DNA from: Gymnothorax reevesii
Taxonomy: Eukaryota > Chordata > Actinopteri > Anguilliformes > Muraenidae
Length of the DNA: 64,000 nucleotides
Reading direction: 5' to 3'
Assembly: GCA_029721435.1 (NCBI GenBank)
Contig: CM056574.1
Coordinates: forward strand, 29,063,001-29,127,000
Position 1 is the first letter of the stretch; every line of letters begins with the position of its first letter. A program made the translations under genes and the position numbers. Shown here one piece after another: positions 1 to 9,831 of the stretch. Under the pieces are notes generated by a model. It was given only the letters and a program-made list of their open reading frames with translations, was not told where the DNA came from and did no database searches.

Positions 1-366
1 AGACCAAGAGTGATAAATAAGAAAAAACAGAAATAATTACAGTCCCTTTTTAGTGGGGTGGCTTGTTGATGTCCTGGATGAAGAAAATGCTCAAACACAG
101 GCAAAGAAATCCACAAAAGAAACGTCACAGGTCTTGAACAGAATGGCAGGTCTGGTCATCTTCTTGCAATTTCTCCTACTACTTTACTGTCTCAATTCTT
201 TTCCTTATATACTCTTTTGCAGACCCCACCCACATTTAGACCTCTTTTTTTTAACTTTCTGAGACTTGCCCCAGACATGTTCAGGACATGTCTAAACATG
301 ACTCCAGTCTGAGCTTAACAAAAAAAAGGTAAATACTGCCATCTAGTGGCCTATATTCACATTACA
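1..366 (-). repeat. 3' LTR of Gmr1-like element (partial)
   Basis: Matches 5581-5946 almost exactly. On the minus strand the LTR begins TGTAATGTGAATATAG at 366. The window starts about 130 bases before its far end. A purine-rich tract (GGAATGGAGG on the minus strand, 376-367) directly precedes it and is the likely plus-strand primer. Confidence 0.93.
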
Positions 367-499
367 CCTCCATTCCAAAAGGGAAAAATTTTGACTCATA
401 AAGGCAAAATTTTTCTTTTCAATACAAAATGGTTAAGTGAACACTTGTCTACATATACATATCATACAATATTCAAACACATGATATATATATACACAT

Positions 500-1852
500 T
501 CAAACACGGGATAAGCAATCAGCAATTACATTGTCTGTACCCTTCACATGCTTAATTTCCAAGTCAAACTCCTGTAAAATCAAACTCCAATTCAACAATC
601 TCCGATTCTTGTTTTTCATCTTACTCAAAAACATTAACGGATTGTGGTCAGTGTACACAATCATTGGCTTTTGTCCTGTACAAACATAAACCTCAAAGTG
701 TTGTAAAGAAAGGACCAGAGCCAACAGTTCCTTCTCTATTGTGGAATAGTTCCTTTGGTGGCGATTGAACTTCCTGGAGAAGTATGCCACGGGATGCTCA
801 ATGTCATCAGAGTCACTTCTCTGTAGGAGCACAGATCCACAAGCTTGGTCGCTAGCATCGACCGCGATGGAGAACGGTTTGTTGAAGTCAGGAGATTTGA
901 GCACGGGGAAGTGACACAGCAGAGACTTCAGGCGATCGAAGGCTCTCTGGCATGCATCATCCCAGGTGAACTTTACGCCTTTCTTCAGTTGGTTAGTTAG
1001 ACTGAGAGCAATCTCAGCAAAGTTCTTGCAGAACTTGCGGTAGTACCCGATCATTCCAAGGAAGCGGCGCAAAGCTTTTTTGTTGTCAGGAACTGGAAAG
1101 TCCATGATGGCTTGGACTTTAGCATTTATGGGTGCCACCTTACCCTGGCCTATGACGTAGCCAAGATAGGTGACAGTAGCACAACCAAAGTCACTCTTGT
1201 TCAGGTTAACAGTCAGGTTAGCCTGGGTCAGGCGCTGGAACAACGTCTCTACATCTTTTAGATGTTCTTCCCAGGAGTCACTCCATGTGATCAGGTCATC
1301 GATGTACGCACCCGTGCGTGGCAATCCGTCGATTGTAGACTGTATCATCCTTTGGAACGTGGCTGGGGCATTTTTCATGCCAAAGGGTAGGACTTCATAC
1401 TGGTACAATCCAGATGGTGTGGCAAAAGCAGAGATGCTCTTGGCCCTCTCAGTTAAAGGCACACACCAATAACCCTTCAATAAATCAATCTTGGTCAGAA
1501 ACTTTGCTTGCCCAACACTATCAATACAATCATCAATCCTAGGTATTGGAAACACATCAGTTCTAGTTACAGCATTGACTTTGCGATAATCTGTACAGAA
1601 TCTAGTACTTCCATCAGGTTTTGGAACTAGCACACAGGGTGAACTCCAATCGGAGTTGGAGGGTCTGATAATATCATGTTTTAACATGTACTCAACCTCT
1701 TTCTCAGCAATCTTTCTCTTTTCAGGATTCATCCGGTATGGATGCTGTTTTATTGGTTTGGCATCACCAACATCTACATCATGAGAGGCTATAGTAACTC
1801 TCTTTGGAACATCAGGAAACAAATCCTCATATTTCTTGATCAACCTTTCAAA
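500..1852 (-). CDS. pol: Reverse transcriptase and RNase H part of pol (Gmr1-like)
   Basis: About 450 codons on the minus strand, in the same frame as the Gag-protease-integrase frame upstream but separated from it by one TAG at 1855-1853. The reverse transcriptase palm has TKIDLLKGY, LPFGMKNAPATFQR and the catalytic YIDD. RNase H follows with VDASD, the ELLAL glutamate and YTDHNPL, and the frame ends DCLSRV just inside the 3' LTR. It would copy element RNA into cDNA and degrade the template in cytoplasmic particles. There is no natural ATG at the front, which fits a fused polyprotein interrupted by a stop rather than a separate gene. The domain is otherwise open and looks catalytically intact. 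Confidence 0.9.
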   Translation of the reverse strand, partial: FERLIKKYEDLFPDVPKRVTIASHDVDVGDAKPIKQHPYRMNPEKRKIAEKEVEYMLKHDIIRPSNSDWSSPCVLVPKPDGSTRFCTDYRKVNAVTRTDVFPIPRIDDCIDSVGQAKFLTKIDLLKGYWCVPLTERAKSISAFATPSGLYQYEVLPFGMKNAPATFQRMIQSTIDGLPRTGAYIDDLITWSDSWEEHLKDVETLFQRLTQANLTVNLNKSDFGCATVTYLGYVIGQGKVAPINAKVQAIMDFPVPDNKKALRRFLGMIGYYRKFCKNFAEIALSLTNQLKKGVKFTWDDACQRAFDRLKSLLCHFPVLKSPDFNKPFSIAVDASDQACGSVLLQRSDSDDIEHPVAYFSRKFNRHQRNYSTIEKELLALVLSLQHFEVYVCTGQKPMIVYTDHNPLMFLSKMKNKNRRLLNWSLILQEFDLEIKHVKGTDNVIADCLSRV

Positions 1853-4789
1853 CTAATCTCTCTGTGAGGGTTCTAAGTGCTGGAGTTTTACATCAAGATT
1901 TTGCAACACTTCAGTGTTTGACAATTTACATGAAAGAACTTCAGCTTTAATTCTTGGTTCATCATCTTGAAACTCCCCCTCATCTTCACACGTTTCGACC
2001 ATTGGAGAATCTGAAGTGACAGCTGCAACCCTAGCATTTCTGTCATGATAAGGCTTTAGCATGTTAATATGACACAATTGTTTTGGTTTTCTCCTATCTG
2101 GAATCTTCACAATGTAATTGAGATCATTGAGTTTTGTCAGAATTTCATAAGGACCATGAAATCTAGCCTGCAATGGATTGGACTGCAAGGGAAACAACAC
2201 AAGGACCTTGTCTCCTGGTTTAAACTCACGGCTTCTAGCCTTATGATCATACCAAGTTTTCATTTTTCCCTGACTTGATTTCAAGTTCTCTTTGGCAAGG
2301 TCACAAGCTGCACGCAATCTTTCCTTGAACTTGCTAACATAGTCTAACAGACTGATTTGCGGCTCTTCCTCTTGCCATTGTTCACTCAATAATAGCAAAG
2401 GTCCTCTCACTTCATGACCAAACACTAGCTCAAATGGACTGAATCCAGTAGACTCCTGCACTGCTTCTCTAGCTGCAAACAACAGCAAATGAACCCCTTC
2501 ATCCCAGTCTTTCTCATGGTCATAACAATAAGTCCTCATCATTGTCTTGAGAGTGGAATGAAACCGCTCTAAGGCACCCTGACTTTCTGGATGATAGGCA
2601 CTAGAAAGAATCTGTTTTGCACCTAGTTCATACACAACCTGCTGAAACAATCCTGAAGTGAAATTGCTACCTTGGTCTGACTGAATTTCCCTGGGAAGAC
2701 CAAACAACGTGAAGAACTTTATCAAAGCCTTCGAGATTGCAGTTGCCTTGATGTTACGTAGAGGTATGGCTTCAGGGAATCTGGTAGATGCACACATGAT
2801 TGTCAACAAGTACTGATTTCCAGATCTAGTCTTGGGTAATGGACCAACGCAATCAACAATGACTCTAGAGAATGGCTCCCCAAATGCTGGGATAGGCTGC
2901 AATGGAGCTACAGGTGGGTCTAACTGGTGTTTTCCAACTACCTGACAAGTGTGACAGGTTTTGCAAAAGTTGGAAACGTCTTTCCGAAGCCCAGGCCAAA
3001 AGAAGTGTTTCATGATCTTATCAACAGTCTTGTTAACACCAAGATGACCTCCTAAAGGTAAACTATGAGCCATTGTTAAGATCTCATTCCTATAGACCTT
3101 CGGAACAACAATTTGCCTGACCACTGCCCAATCTGCATTGGCAGGGATATCAGGAGGGCGCCACTTCCGCATCAACACACCATCCTTGAGATAATACCCA
3201 ACTGGAACTGCATCTATTTCTTTTTCAGGAAGGGCTCTCCTCTTTAGTACACCAATTTCAGGATCATTAGTTTGCTCCTCAATCAACCGCTTTCTGGACA
3301 GAGACAAGTCTCCAGACACATCAGAATCACCAGACCCATCCGGCTGGCTGAATAGAGAACTGATAAAAGTATCTGATAAGTCCTCAAACGGAGAAACCAT
3401 AGTAGACCAATCAGAGTCATGAGGCGAACCACCTGAGTCCTGACTATTCAATGTACTGGACGGCACCACAACATCATCTTCTTTAGCCTTCTTGGCCATA
3501 GCACGAGTCACTGCGCAAGAAGGATACAGAGATGGGTCCTCATCCCCATTTTCAGTGCTCGGCTGTGAAGTAAGATGTACAGGGGGAACTACTTTGCCCC
3601 CAGCCAGGTCATTGCCTAGCAACAGAGAAACACCCTTTATAGGTAGACTTGACATAAGTCCCACCTTTACCTGTCCTGTAACTAAATCTGACTTCAAGAA
3701 TATAGAGCGCAGGGGTACAGATACAGTCCTCCCTTCAATACCTTGTACAAGTATGAAATCCCCTGAAGCGGTCTCATCACGTAACTCCAAGGAGTCCATC
3801 AACAAAAGTGACTGAGAAGCTCCGGTATCCCTTAGGATATATATGGGGACAGGAGTAGTATGCTCATTCAGAGCCACAAATCCCTCTGACACAAATGGAA
3901 GAAATTCCTCCCTCACAAAGTCAGCTGTATTAGGCTTTTTAGCCCCACAAGAAGCAGGCAATTTAGCAGATTGGTTATCTACTACAGGGGTTTCTAACCT
4001 TGTTTTCACAAAGGCATTTGGTTTGGTATCCTTTTCTTTTTCTTTCTTAGCTTTAAGGAACCAACAGTTAGTTGTAACATGACCAGATTTCTTGCAATAA
4101 CTGCAAACTAGACCACTTTTGTCACTGTCAGCTTTCACACTTTGATCAGACCTGTTACTGGATTTCTGAGCACCATCACCAGATTTGTCTTTGTCTTTGG
4201 GTGAGGAATCTTGGGTATCACCGTAACCCTTTTTCTGAAATTGGGACCATTTATTGTTACTGCTAGACTGAAATTTGGACTTATGAGTGAGAACATATTC
4301 ATCTGCAAATTTGGCAGCTGATTGCAAGTTCAGTGCTTGCTTCTCATTAAGGTAGGTCTTAACATCATCCTTAACACAGTTCTTGAATTCTTCAACTAAC
4401 ACCATCTCTTTTAGTGAGTTGAAATCATCCTTGACCTCCATAGAAGTACACCAGCGCTCAAAGCAAACCTGCTTCTCATTTGCAAATTCAACATAAGTCT
4501 GATTTTCAGATTTCTTCAAACCTCTGAATTTCTGTCGGTAAGCCTCTGGAACCAACTCATAAGCTCTCAAAATAACCTTTTTGACAATCTCATAATCAGA
4601 GGAATCATCGGCAGACAAAGCCGAATAGGCTTGTTGAGCTTTACCCTTGAGGACAGTTTGCAACATCAGAGGCCAGTGTTCCTTTGGCCACTGGCAACTC
4701 TTTGCTACCTTTTCAAAACACTGGAAATAGTTGTCAACATCCTTTTCCGAAAATGGAGGCACCAGTTTTACCTCCTGGCTAGCCCAAAT
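1853..4789 (-). CDS. gag-pol: Gag capsid/nucleocapsid, protease and integrase polyprotein (Gmr1-like)
   Basis: About 978 open codons on the minus strand. Numbering from the GTG at 4762, residues 1-165 are an alpha-helical capsid with a SCAN-like stretch (LKEMVLVEEF, residues 117-126). A CCHC zinc knuckle follows at C220, C223, H228, C233. The protease has D312-T-G-A. The integrase has an H566/H573/C603/C606 zinc site and catalytic D637, D696 and E732, then a C-terminal basic region. The frame opens after a TAA at 4792-4790 and has no credible ATG start; it really continues a Gag N-terminus lying in another frame upstream, so a one-base-class frameshift sits near 4770-4790. It ends at TAG 1855-1853, before reverse transcriptase. 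Integrase ahead of reverse transcriptase is the diagnostic oddity. Confidence 0.92.
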   Translation of the reverse strand: MWASQEVKLVPPFSEKDVDNYFQCFEKVAKSCQWPKEHWPLMLQTVLKGKAQQAYSALSADDSSDYEIVKKVILRAYELVPEAYRQKFRGLKKSENQTYVEFANEKQVCFERWCTSMEVKDDFNSLKEMVLVEEFKNCVKDDVKTYLNEKQALNLQSAAKFADEYVLTHKSKFQSSSNNKWSQFQKKGYGDTQDSSPKDKDKSGDGAQKSSNRSDQSVKADSDKSGLVCSYCKKSGHVTTNCWFLKAKKEKEKDTKPNAFVKTRLETPVVDNQSAKLPASCGAKKPNTADFVREEFLPFVSEGFVALNEHTTPVPIYILRDTGASQSLLLMDSLELRDETASGDFILVQGIEGRTVSVPLRSIFLKSDLVTGQVKVGLMSSLPIKGVSLLLGNDLAGGKVVPPVHLTSQPSTENGDEDPSLYPSCAVTRAMAKKAKEDDVVVPSSTLNSQDSGGSPHDSDWSTMVSPFEDLSDTFISSLFSQPDGSGDSDVSGDLSLSRKRLIEEQTNDPEIGVLKRRALPEKEIDAVPVGYYLKDGVLMRKWRPPDIPANADWAVVRQIVVPKVYRNEILTMAHSLPLGGHLGVNKTVDKIMKHFFWPGLRKDVSNFCKTCHTCQVVGKHQLDPPVAPLQPIPAFGEPFSRVIVDCVGPLPKTRSGNQYLLTIMCASTRFPEAIPLRNIKATAISKALIKFFTLFGLPREIQSDQGSNFTSGLFQQVVYELGAKQILSSAYHPESQGALERFHSTLKTMMRTYCYDHEKDWDEGVHLLLFAAREAVQESTGFSPFELVFGHEVRGPLLLLSEQWQEEEPQISLLDYVSKFKERLRAACDLAKENLKSSQGKMKTWYDHKARSREFKPGDKVLVLFPLQSNPLQARFHGPYEILTKLNDLNYIVKIPDRRKPKQLCHINMLKPYHDRNARVAAVTSDSPMVETCEDEGEFQDDEPRIKAEVLSCKLSNTEVLQNLDVKLQHLEPSQRD

Positions 4790-4953
4790 TTATTTTTAGT
4801 TTGAATTTTAATTTTTAGTTGCTCCATTTGGAGTCTTTCTTCTCTATCGAATTTCTCTAATTCAAAATCTCTCTGTCTCTGTCTCTCTCTTTCTGCTCTT
4901 TCCTCTTTCTCTCTGTCAAATTCTCTTTGTTTTTCTTCTGTTGCTAATTTTTC

Positions 4954-5334
4954 TCACTCACACTGCCTTTGTTTTTCTTTTTCTTCCCTCTCAATTTCTC
5001 TTTGTTTCTCTTTTTCCTCCCTTTCTTTTTCTCTTTCTTCCCTTTCTTTCTCTTTTTCCTCCCTTTCTTTTTCTCTTTCCTCCCTTTCAATCTCTAGCAT
5101 TTTTAATTTAAGTTCCATTTCTATATTTGGATTTTCCACTGGAAACTGTTCCAGATCTCCTGATGCAAACACATTTTCATCAATGTAATATTCAACTATC
5201 TCTCTAGCCAGTCTTGCTTTTCGCATGGCTGGTTTTACCTCTGTCAGCTCCAACTGTCTGCAAATTTCTAGCAGTTCTGTCTTTTTAAAAGACTTCAAAA
5301 CCCCTACGGTTGGTGATGCCAAGAAATCATCCAT
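4954..5334 (-). CDS. gag: Gag N-terminus with SAP-like region and charged coiled coil (Gmr1-like)
   Basis: A 126-residue minus-strand frame starting at ATG 5334-5332. Residues 1-50 (MDDFLASP, then KKTELLEICRQLELTEV) look like a small SAP-like helical domain. From about residue 75 the protein is an almost pure E/R/K repeat (REEREKEREEKEKE pattern), a predicted charged coiled coil. A TGA at 4956-4954 ends it; after this stop the same frame stays open to about 4768, so one stop plus one frameshift separate it from the capsid region. The coiled coil probably aids Gag assembly; that role is inferred. Confidence 0.75.
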   Translation of the reverse strand: MDDFLASPTVGVLKSFKKTELLEICRQLELTEVKPAMRKARLAREIVEYYIDENVFASGDLEQFPVENPNIEMELKLKMLEIEREEREKEREEKEKEREEREKEREEKEKQREIEREEKEKQRQCE

Positions 5335-5430
5335 TGCTGTTGTCAATATATATCTAGGAAAATTCACAAAAACAATTTCACAATTTGGAATGTTAGATTT
5401 TCAATAAATTACTCACACAATGGTCTATCC

Positions 5431-5450
5431 CGGACCTTGAGCCCCCAATT
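5431..5450 (-). promoter_or_regulatory. Candidate primer-binding site of Gmr1-like element
   Basis: Directly inside the 5' LTR the minus strand reads AATTGGGGGCTCAAGGTCCG. TGGGGGCTC equals the first nine bases of the usual tRNA-Pro-type primer-binding site; the match then breaks. tRNA identity is tentative. Confidence 0.5.
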
Positions 5451-5946
5451 TGTTATGGCCCCAATTTGTTATTACATTTATAACACAACAGCAACAGCAA
5501 GGGATGACAAACACAGTTTTAACAACTAAAACACATTTAATTTTTAACAAAGACAAAGACTAATAACAACCTACAACTAAAGACCAAGATTGATAAATAA
5601 GAAAAAACAGAAATAATTACAGTCCCTTTTTAGTGGGGTGGCTTGGTGATGTCCTGGATGAAGAAAATGCTCAAACACAGGCAAAGAAATCCACAAAAGA
5701 AACGTCACAGGTCTTGAACAGAATGGCAGGTCTGGTCATCTTCTTGCAATTTCTCCTACTACTTTACTGTCTCAATTCTTTTCCTTATATACTCTTTTGC
5801 AGACCCCACCCACATTTAGACCTCTTTTTTTTAACTTTCTGAGACTTGCCCCAGACATGTTCAGGACATGTCTAAACATGACTCCAGTCTGAGCTTAACA
5901 AAAAAAAGGTAAATACTGCCATCTAGTGGCCTATATTCACATTACA
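5451..5946 (-). repeat. 5' LTR of Gmr1-like element, 496 bp
   Basis: Complete LTR with TG and CA ends; on the minus strand it starts TGTAATGTGAATATAG at 5946 and ends GGCCATAACA at 5451. It matches the partial copy at 1-366 and the solo LTR at 33855-34331. A TATATAAG-like box on the minus strand (plus-strand ttccttatatactc, 5781-5794) is the likely promoter. Confidence 0.93.
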
Positions 5947-6044
5947 ACGTCATTTATTCTCATTTACTCTGATTTATGACCCATAGGAGCGTTTCCGAAA
6001 AATGCCCCCCCACTGGCAGCAGGAAGGGACGGTTAGAGTTACAG

Positions 6045-6180
6045 TTTGAGTTCCAGATACAGTTTGTCATATTTACACTTAAAATAACAGTTAGGGACAA
6101 GATTAGAGTTGGGGTTAGTGGAAGGGTTAGAATTAGGATTCGGGTTGGGATCAGTCTAAGGTTAGGGATTCCCTGACGGC
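6045..6180 (+). repeat. Degenerate GGTTAG-like repeat
   Basis: A run of imperfect GTTAGGG, GTTAGAGT, GGTTAGTGG and GGATTCGGGTTGG units. It resembles the vertebrate telomere hexamer in composition but is too irregular to call an interstitial telomere array. A similar tract lies at 44245-44405. Confidence 0.5.
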
Positions 6181-6299
6181 GATGCTGATGATGGAAACCA
6201 GATTGTAGTTATTTTAATGACCGCTAGAGGTCGCTTAACTCCGAAACATAACTTTTGGTTGGAATAGCTGCTTAACAAACAGCCTTTGCGGGCGTACTT

Positions 6300-6545
6300 T
6301 GCTGGAGGACAGCCCCCCAGGATGACAATACCACAATATCCATAGGGCAGAGGGGGTCACTGAATGGTTCTATGAGCATGAAAATGATCCTTATCATATG
6401 CCACCACCATCACAGTAACCAAATGAGAGACTGCACAGTGCTCAGGGAGCTGCTTCCATCGTGTTTAACACTATGACACCGCTCAAAGTTCATGTGACCT
6501 TATATACTGGAACAACTGACCATCAGAGGTCATGTTGTAGAATGT
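6300..6545 (+). pseudogene. Tc1-like transposase relic (short)
   Basis: Plus-strand remnant with CAGGATGACAATACCACAA, matching the region around the second catalytic aspartate of Tc1-like transposases (QDDN), then GGTCACTGAATGGTTCTATG and CATGAAAATGATCC, which fit the following segment of the same family. Stops and frameshifts are frequent and no terminal repeats are visible. The call rests on remembered family wording, so moderate doubt remains. Confidence 0.4.
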
Positions 6546-7240
6546 GTTGTCTCTAAGGAGTTTAAATAATTGTTTGGCATCAATAATCATGGAATGTCTG
6601 GAAGCATATAGCTAACAATATTAAAGTGAAAATGTATTCTCAGGAATGTGTTTTCTTTTTCAAGATGCAAGGGCATTATTTGTATCATGATGCGCATGAA
6701 AATGGAATCCTCCACTTTTAATTTTCAAGTCCATGAATGCAATTTTTATAACAATTTGAAAATTAAAATACATTCCTCATTTGCATTAAAAAGCCAACAG
6801 ATGGACCAAGTCCACTAGAAAATTAAACGACGGCTGGACATTGGCGGAGCTCTTGTGGGAGACAGCAGGCTAACGTTGTACCAATGAGGAAGAGGGTGAA
6901 GGAAGTTCCAGCCAGGAAGTGTGTGCAGGAACTAACGGCAGAGTCAGTCCCAATGGAAGGACAACACAGCATGGTGAATGTTGGCCAATAGCATCTGGCA
7001 GCCCCATTTGTTGGAATGTGTGCCAACTGATTCAAAACAGAGTGAACGGTTCCAAAACAAGTTAAAATTGTCAATAAAACCAAAGCTATGAGTCCTGGTA
7101 GCATACTGCAGCCAAGTGTGCAGGCTAAGTAGTCTGCTAAAACGGCCACTGCCACGCTGTAAAAGGGGCATCGGACTCAAGATAAAAACTGACTTTCCAC
7201 AATTTTTTTTAAAAGTTATACAGGAGCTAAAATTGTTTTT
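6546..7240. other. AT-rich interval, nothing recognised
   Basis: No coding signal, terminal repeat or RNA gene recognised. Confidence 0.5.
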
Positions 7241-7259
7241 TTGTACGCTATGTAGTTCC

Positions 7260-7935
7260 AGGGAAGCTGATATTCCTGAGAATGAAGTCTCCCACCAATA
7301 AAGTAGGCGGGGAGAAGAGGGGACGAGGCAGCGAAAAGTCTGGGGTGAGTGCCCGAGCAGGCGAACACGGCGGCGGGGTCGCGGCACCAGGGCCGGGCGA
7401 ACGCCGCCGCAGGACCACCACATCAGGGCTGGGCAAAGGCCTCCTCAGCACCACGTGAACAAACAAGGCTGGACTTACGGGGGCGGATTGCCTCTCTGGA
7501 AACAGGAGGCAGCGGAGGAGCAGTGGGACTTACAGGGGAGGAGGGAGGTGTCGCTTCTTCCTCATCCAGGACGGAAAACCTATTATCCAGCTGCAGGTCC
7601 CAGACAGACGGGACAGGAGATGATCGCCTGCCGCTGCTTTTTACCGCCGCGTGTTCCAACCCTGGGCTCCGCCTGCCAGGGTGTGGAGCTGTTGATGGCC
7701 CTAGGCCTCGCTCCCAGCTGGATCCAGGAGTCCCACTGGCCAAATACTTGTTCTGCTGTAACTTTCCCATAGATGAGTGGGAAAACTGCTGGGAAACCAC
7801 AGGTGGACAAGCTGAAGTGCTTGATTATCATATAAATAGGAGCAAGGCACTAGCATCTGCTTTAGTCTCCTCACAGAGGCCGGCAAGAGCCATTAAGATG
7901 CAGGAATACAGTTTCCCGGCTTCTAGATAAGTGGT
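7260..7935. other. GC- and CpG-rich block of unknown identity
   Basis: A sharp rise in G+C against the AT-rich surroundings. All reading directions contain long open frames here (for example plus 7349-7930, 193 codons; minus 7423-7800), which is expected from GC-rich sequence and does not prove coding. Near 7350-7440 an imperfect repeat gives two similar peptides around QANTAAG and RANAAAG. It could be the 5' region of a LINE, a CpG-island exon or a decayed LTR; I see no domain to decide. Confidence 0.35.
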
Positions 7936-8915
7936 ATGAGAAGCTTTTACAGAGATGACACACTTGGGAATCATATTCTAACAGGGAGGAGAGGAGCATC
8001 TCTGTCGCAGGGAAAAGATTAGACTTTCCCCAAAAATGGACCCGAGGAAGGGGGAAAGCTTCTGCGAATATCTTGGGGGTGGGGCGGGGGGGAATCATTT
8101 TAAAAAGCCACTCAATTCTATTTTGCACCATGTATGAGACTTGAATGACATTCTGGGAGAAACTATCCCAGAATTAAATGGAATCTCTTCCAGCCTGGAT
8201 AATAAGGTTCGCAAGAAAAGTTCAAAGCGTTTTCTCAGTGACAACACTTACCACAAAGATCTCTTCAAGTGCATTGAGGGAGGGCAAGACAAGGCAAGAG
8301 ACTTCCGTCTTACTGAGGATAGAGGGGTGACAGAGAGGAGATATCATGGGTAGGGGTAAATTAGGAACTGAACTTCAGCTATCTAACCTCCTGCACTCTC
8401 ATCACTTTGGTGGTATTGGTCTTAACCCTTAAGTTAAGTGGGGTTTATTTTCATTTTACTGGACATTTCCAGATAATAATTTCCTCAATAGGTGCCTCTC
8501 TGATTCGTGACATGATTTACCACAGACAGTCACAATGGCTGCATCCACAAGTGAGAGGTAAGTTGACGAAAGTCAGAAAAAGTATTATATTGTTCAAGTT
8601 TTAATCAGACTTTTTTCAGTTGGGGGATGGAAATACATTATATAGCACAAACTGAAAACACATAACCTACGTAATGCATGTCTATTTGTTGGAGTACATC
8701 TGAGTCTATGCTCTATCAAAAATATTGGACAAAAAGCTCAAATAAGCAATGTCCAGAATACAGATAGATCGTCATGCATATCAATGACCAGTTTTCAACT
8801 CCACATTATTTTTGTCGCTCCACATGCATAATGTCCAAAATACTGGATGGCAGTGTGCATCCCACAAGCATAATGTCCAAAATAATAGACAGACAGACCA
8901 CCCACTTGCACACCC
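7936..8915. other. Intergenic or intronic interval, nothing recognised
   Basis: Only short frames and no repeat termini recognised. Confidence 0.5.
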
Positions 8916-8917
8916 GC

Positions 8918-8977
<60 letters not shown>

Positions 8978-8982
8978 GTGTA
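8916..8982. repeat. (TG)n microsatellite
   Basis: About 33 TG units with one or two interruptions (TGCG, TATG). Repeats of this kind are common in fish DNA. Overlapping open frames here are poly-Val/Cys or poly-Thr/His artefacts. Confidence 0.97.
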
Positions 8983-9631
8983 TGCCTGTATTACTGCTGT
9001 AGGGCAGGAAGTGGACAGAGAAGAAGCGGAAAACTGGATCATTGTAAACTCTTTCTGAAGGTTAAGCACTGAGGTCTGCATTATGATTTTATAAAAATTT
9101 TGCTTTGGAAAACAGCAATCATTTAGGTTTTAGCATGCAGTATGCGAGATGTTCCTGGGAATGCAGTACACAGCCTGATATAGAAAACTCTAAATCTCTC
9201 TGTATCTTATTCTGCCTGCATCCCTTTTCTCTTCATACTCAATCAGAGTAAAGGTTGCCCAGAAAATGTAATTACAGCACACAACCAGGTTTCTTTTCCC
9301 TTTAGTATTTTTACCATAGGCCTCTTATGTTTCCAACCAAAACAGTGAAACATTCAAGAACTACTAGCTGAGTTCAGTCAGGGAGAGCTGGACAAGAGCC
9401 AGATGCAGATAAAAGGAGAGAAAAAGTTGTTTAAACTTGTTAAATAACTGAAAATGACTTTGCTCCAAGCACTCAGAATAGACTTGGTCAGGACCAAGTC
9501 TGAAGTTGGGCTGGAGCGACCTGGATGCTGGGGGGTCAAGCATAAGGGAGGTCAAATAAGCTGATGTGAGGTCAGTAACTGGAATGGCAAGCTGAAATAA
9601 CCAGGGCACGCAGGCAAAAGCACACCTACAG

Positions 9632-9831
9632 CAGGGGTGTCAAACCAGTCTGTGAAGGGCTGAAGGGCTGCAGGTTTTCATCCAACCGAGCGGAAGCACA
9701 CCCGATACAACTTCATAAATCTACTCATCTTGGTCTGCACAGTTGATTAGTTGTATCAGATGTGCTTCTGTCTGGTTGGATTGAAAACCTGCAGCCCCTC
9801 AGCCCTTTTACAGACCAGTTTGACACCCCTG
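9632..9831. mobile_element. 200-bp foldback element (MITE), ends CAGGGGTGTCAAAC
   Basis: The whole 200 bp is an imperfect inverted repeat: left end CAGGGGTGTCAAACCAGTCT, right end its near reverse complement closing GTTTGACACCCCTG. The arms stay alignable for about 80 bases (AAGGGCTG, CTGCAGGTTTTCATCCAACC and the matching right arm). CAGGGG-type ends suggest hAT, but the flanking octamers ACCTACAG and ATCTCGGG match at only four positions, so the duplication is decayed or the class is wrong. Confidence 0.75.

Larger units (their letters stand above)
1..5946 (-). mobile_element. Gmr1-like Ty3/Gypsy LTR retrotransposon, 3' LTR cut by window edge
   Basis: A nearly complete LTR retrotransposon read on the minus strand. 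The 5' LTR is at 5451-5946 and the 3' LTR at 1-366, its last about 130 bases lying outside the window. Coding order on the minus strand is Gag, aspartic protease, integrase, reverse transcriptase, RNase H. Integrase before reverse transcriptase is typical of Copia, but the domains are Ty3/Gypsy-like; this arrangement is known for the Gmr1 group first described in cod. The visible 366 bp of the two LTRs differ at two positions (10 and 66 versus 5590 and 5646), so insertion was recent. Gag carries a stop and a frameshift, and a TAG separates integrase from reverse transcriptase, so this copy is probably not autonomous. Only the right target flank, starting ACGTC at 5947, is visible. Confidence 0.93.

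Noticed and set aside
8774..9081. Overlapping 86-94 codon frames on both strands
   Set aside because: Produced by the TG microsatellite; they encode dipeptide runs.
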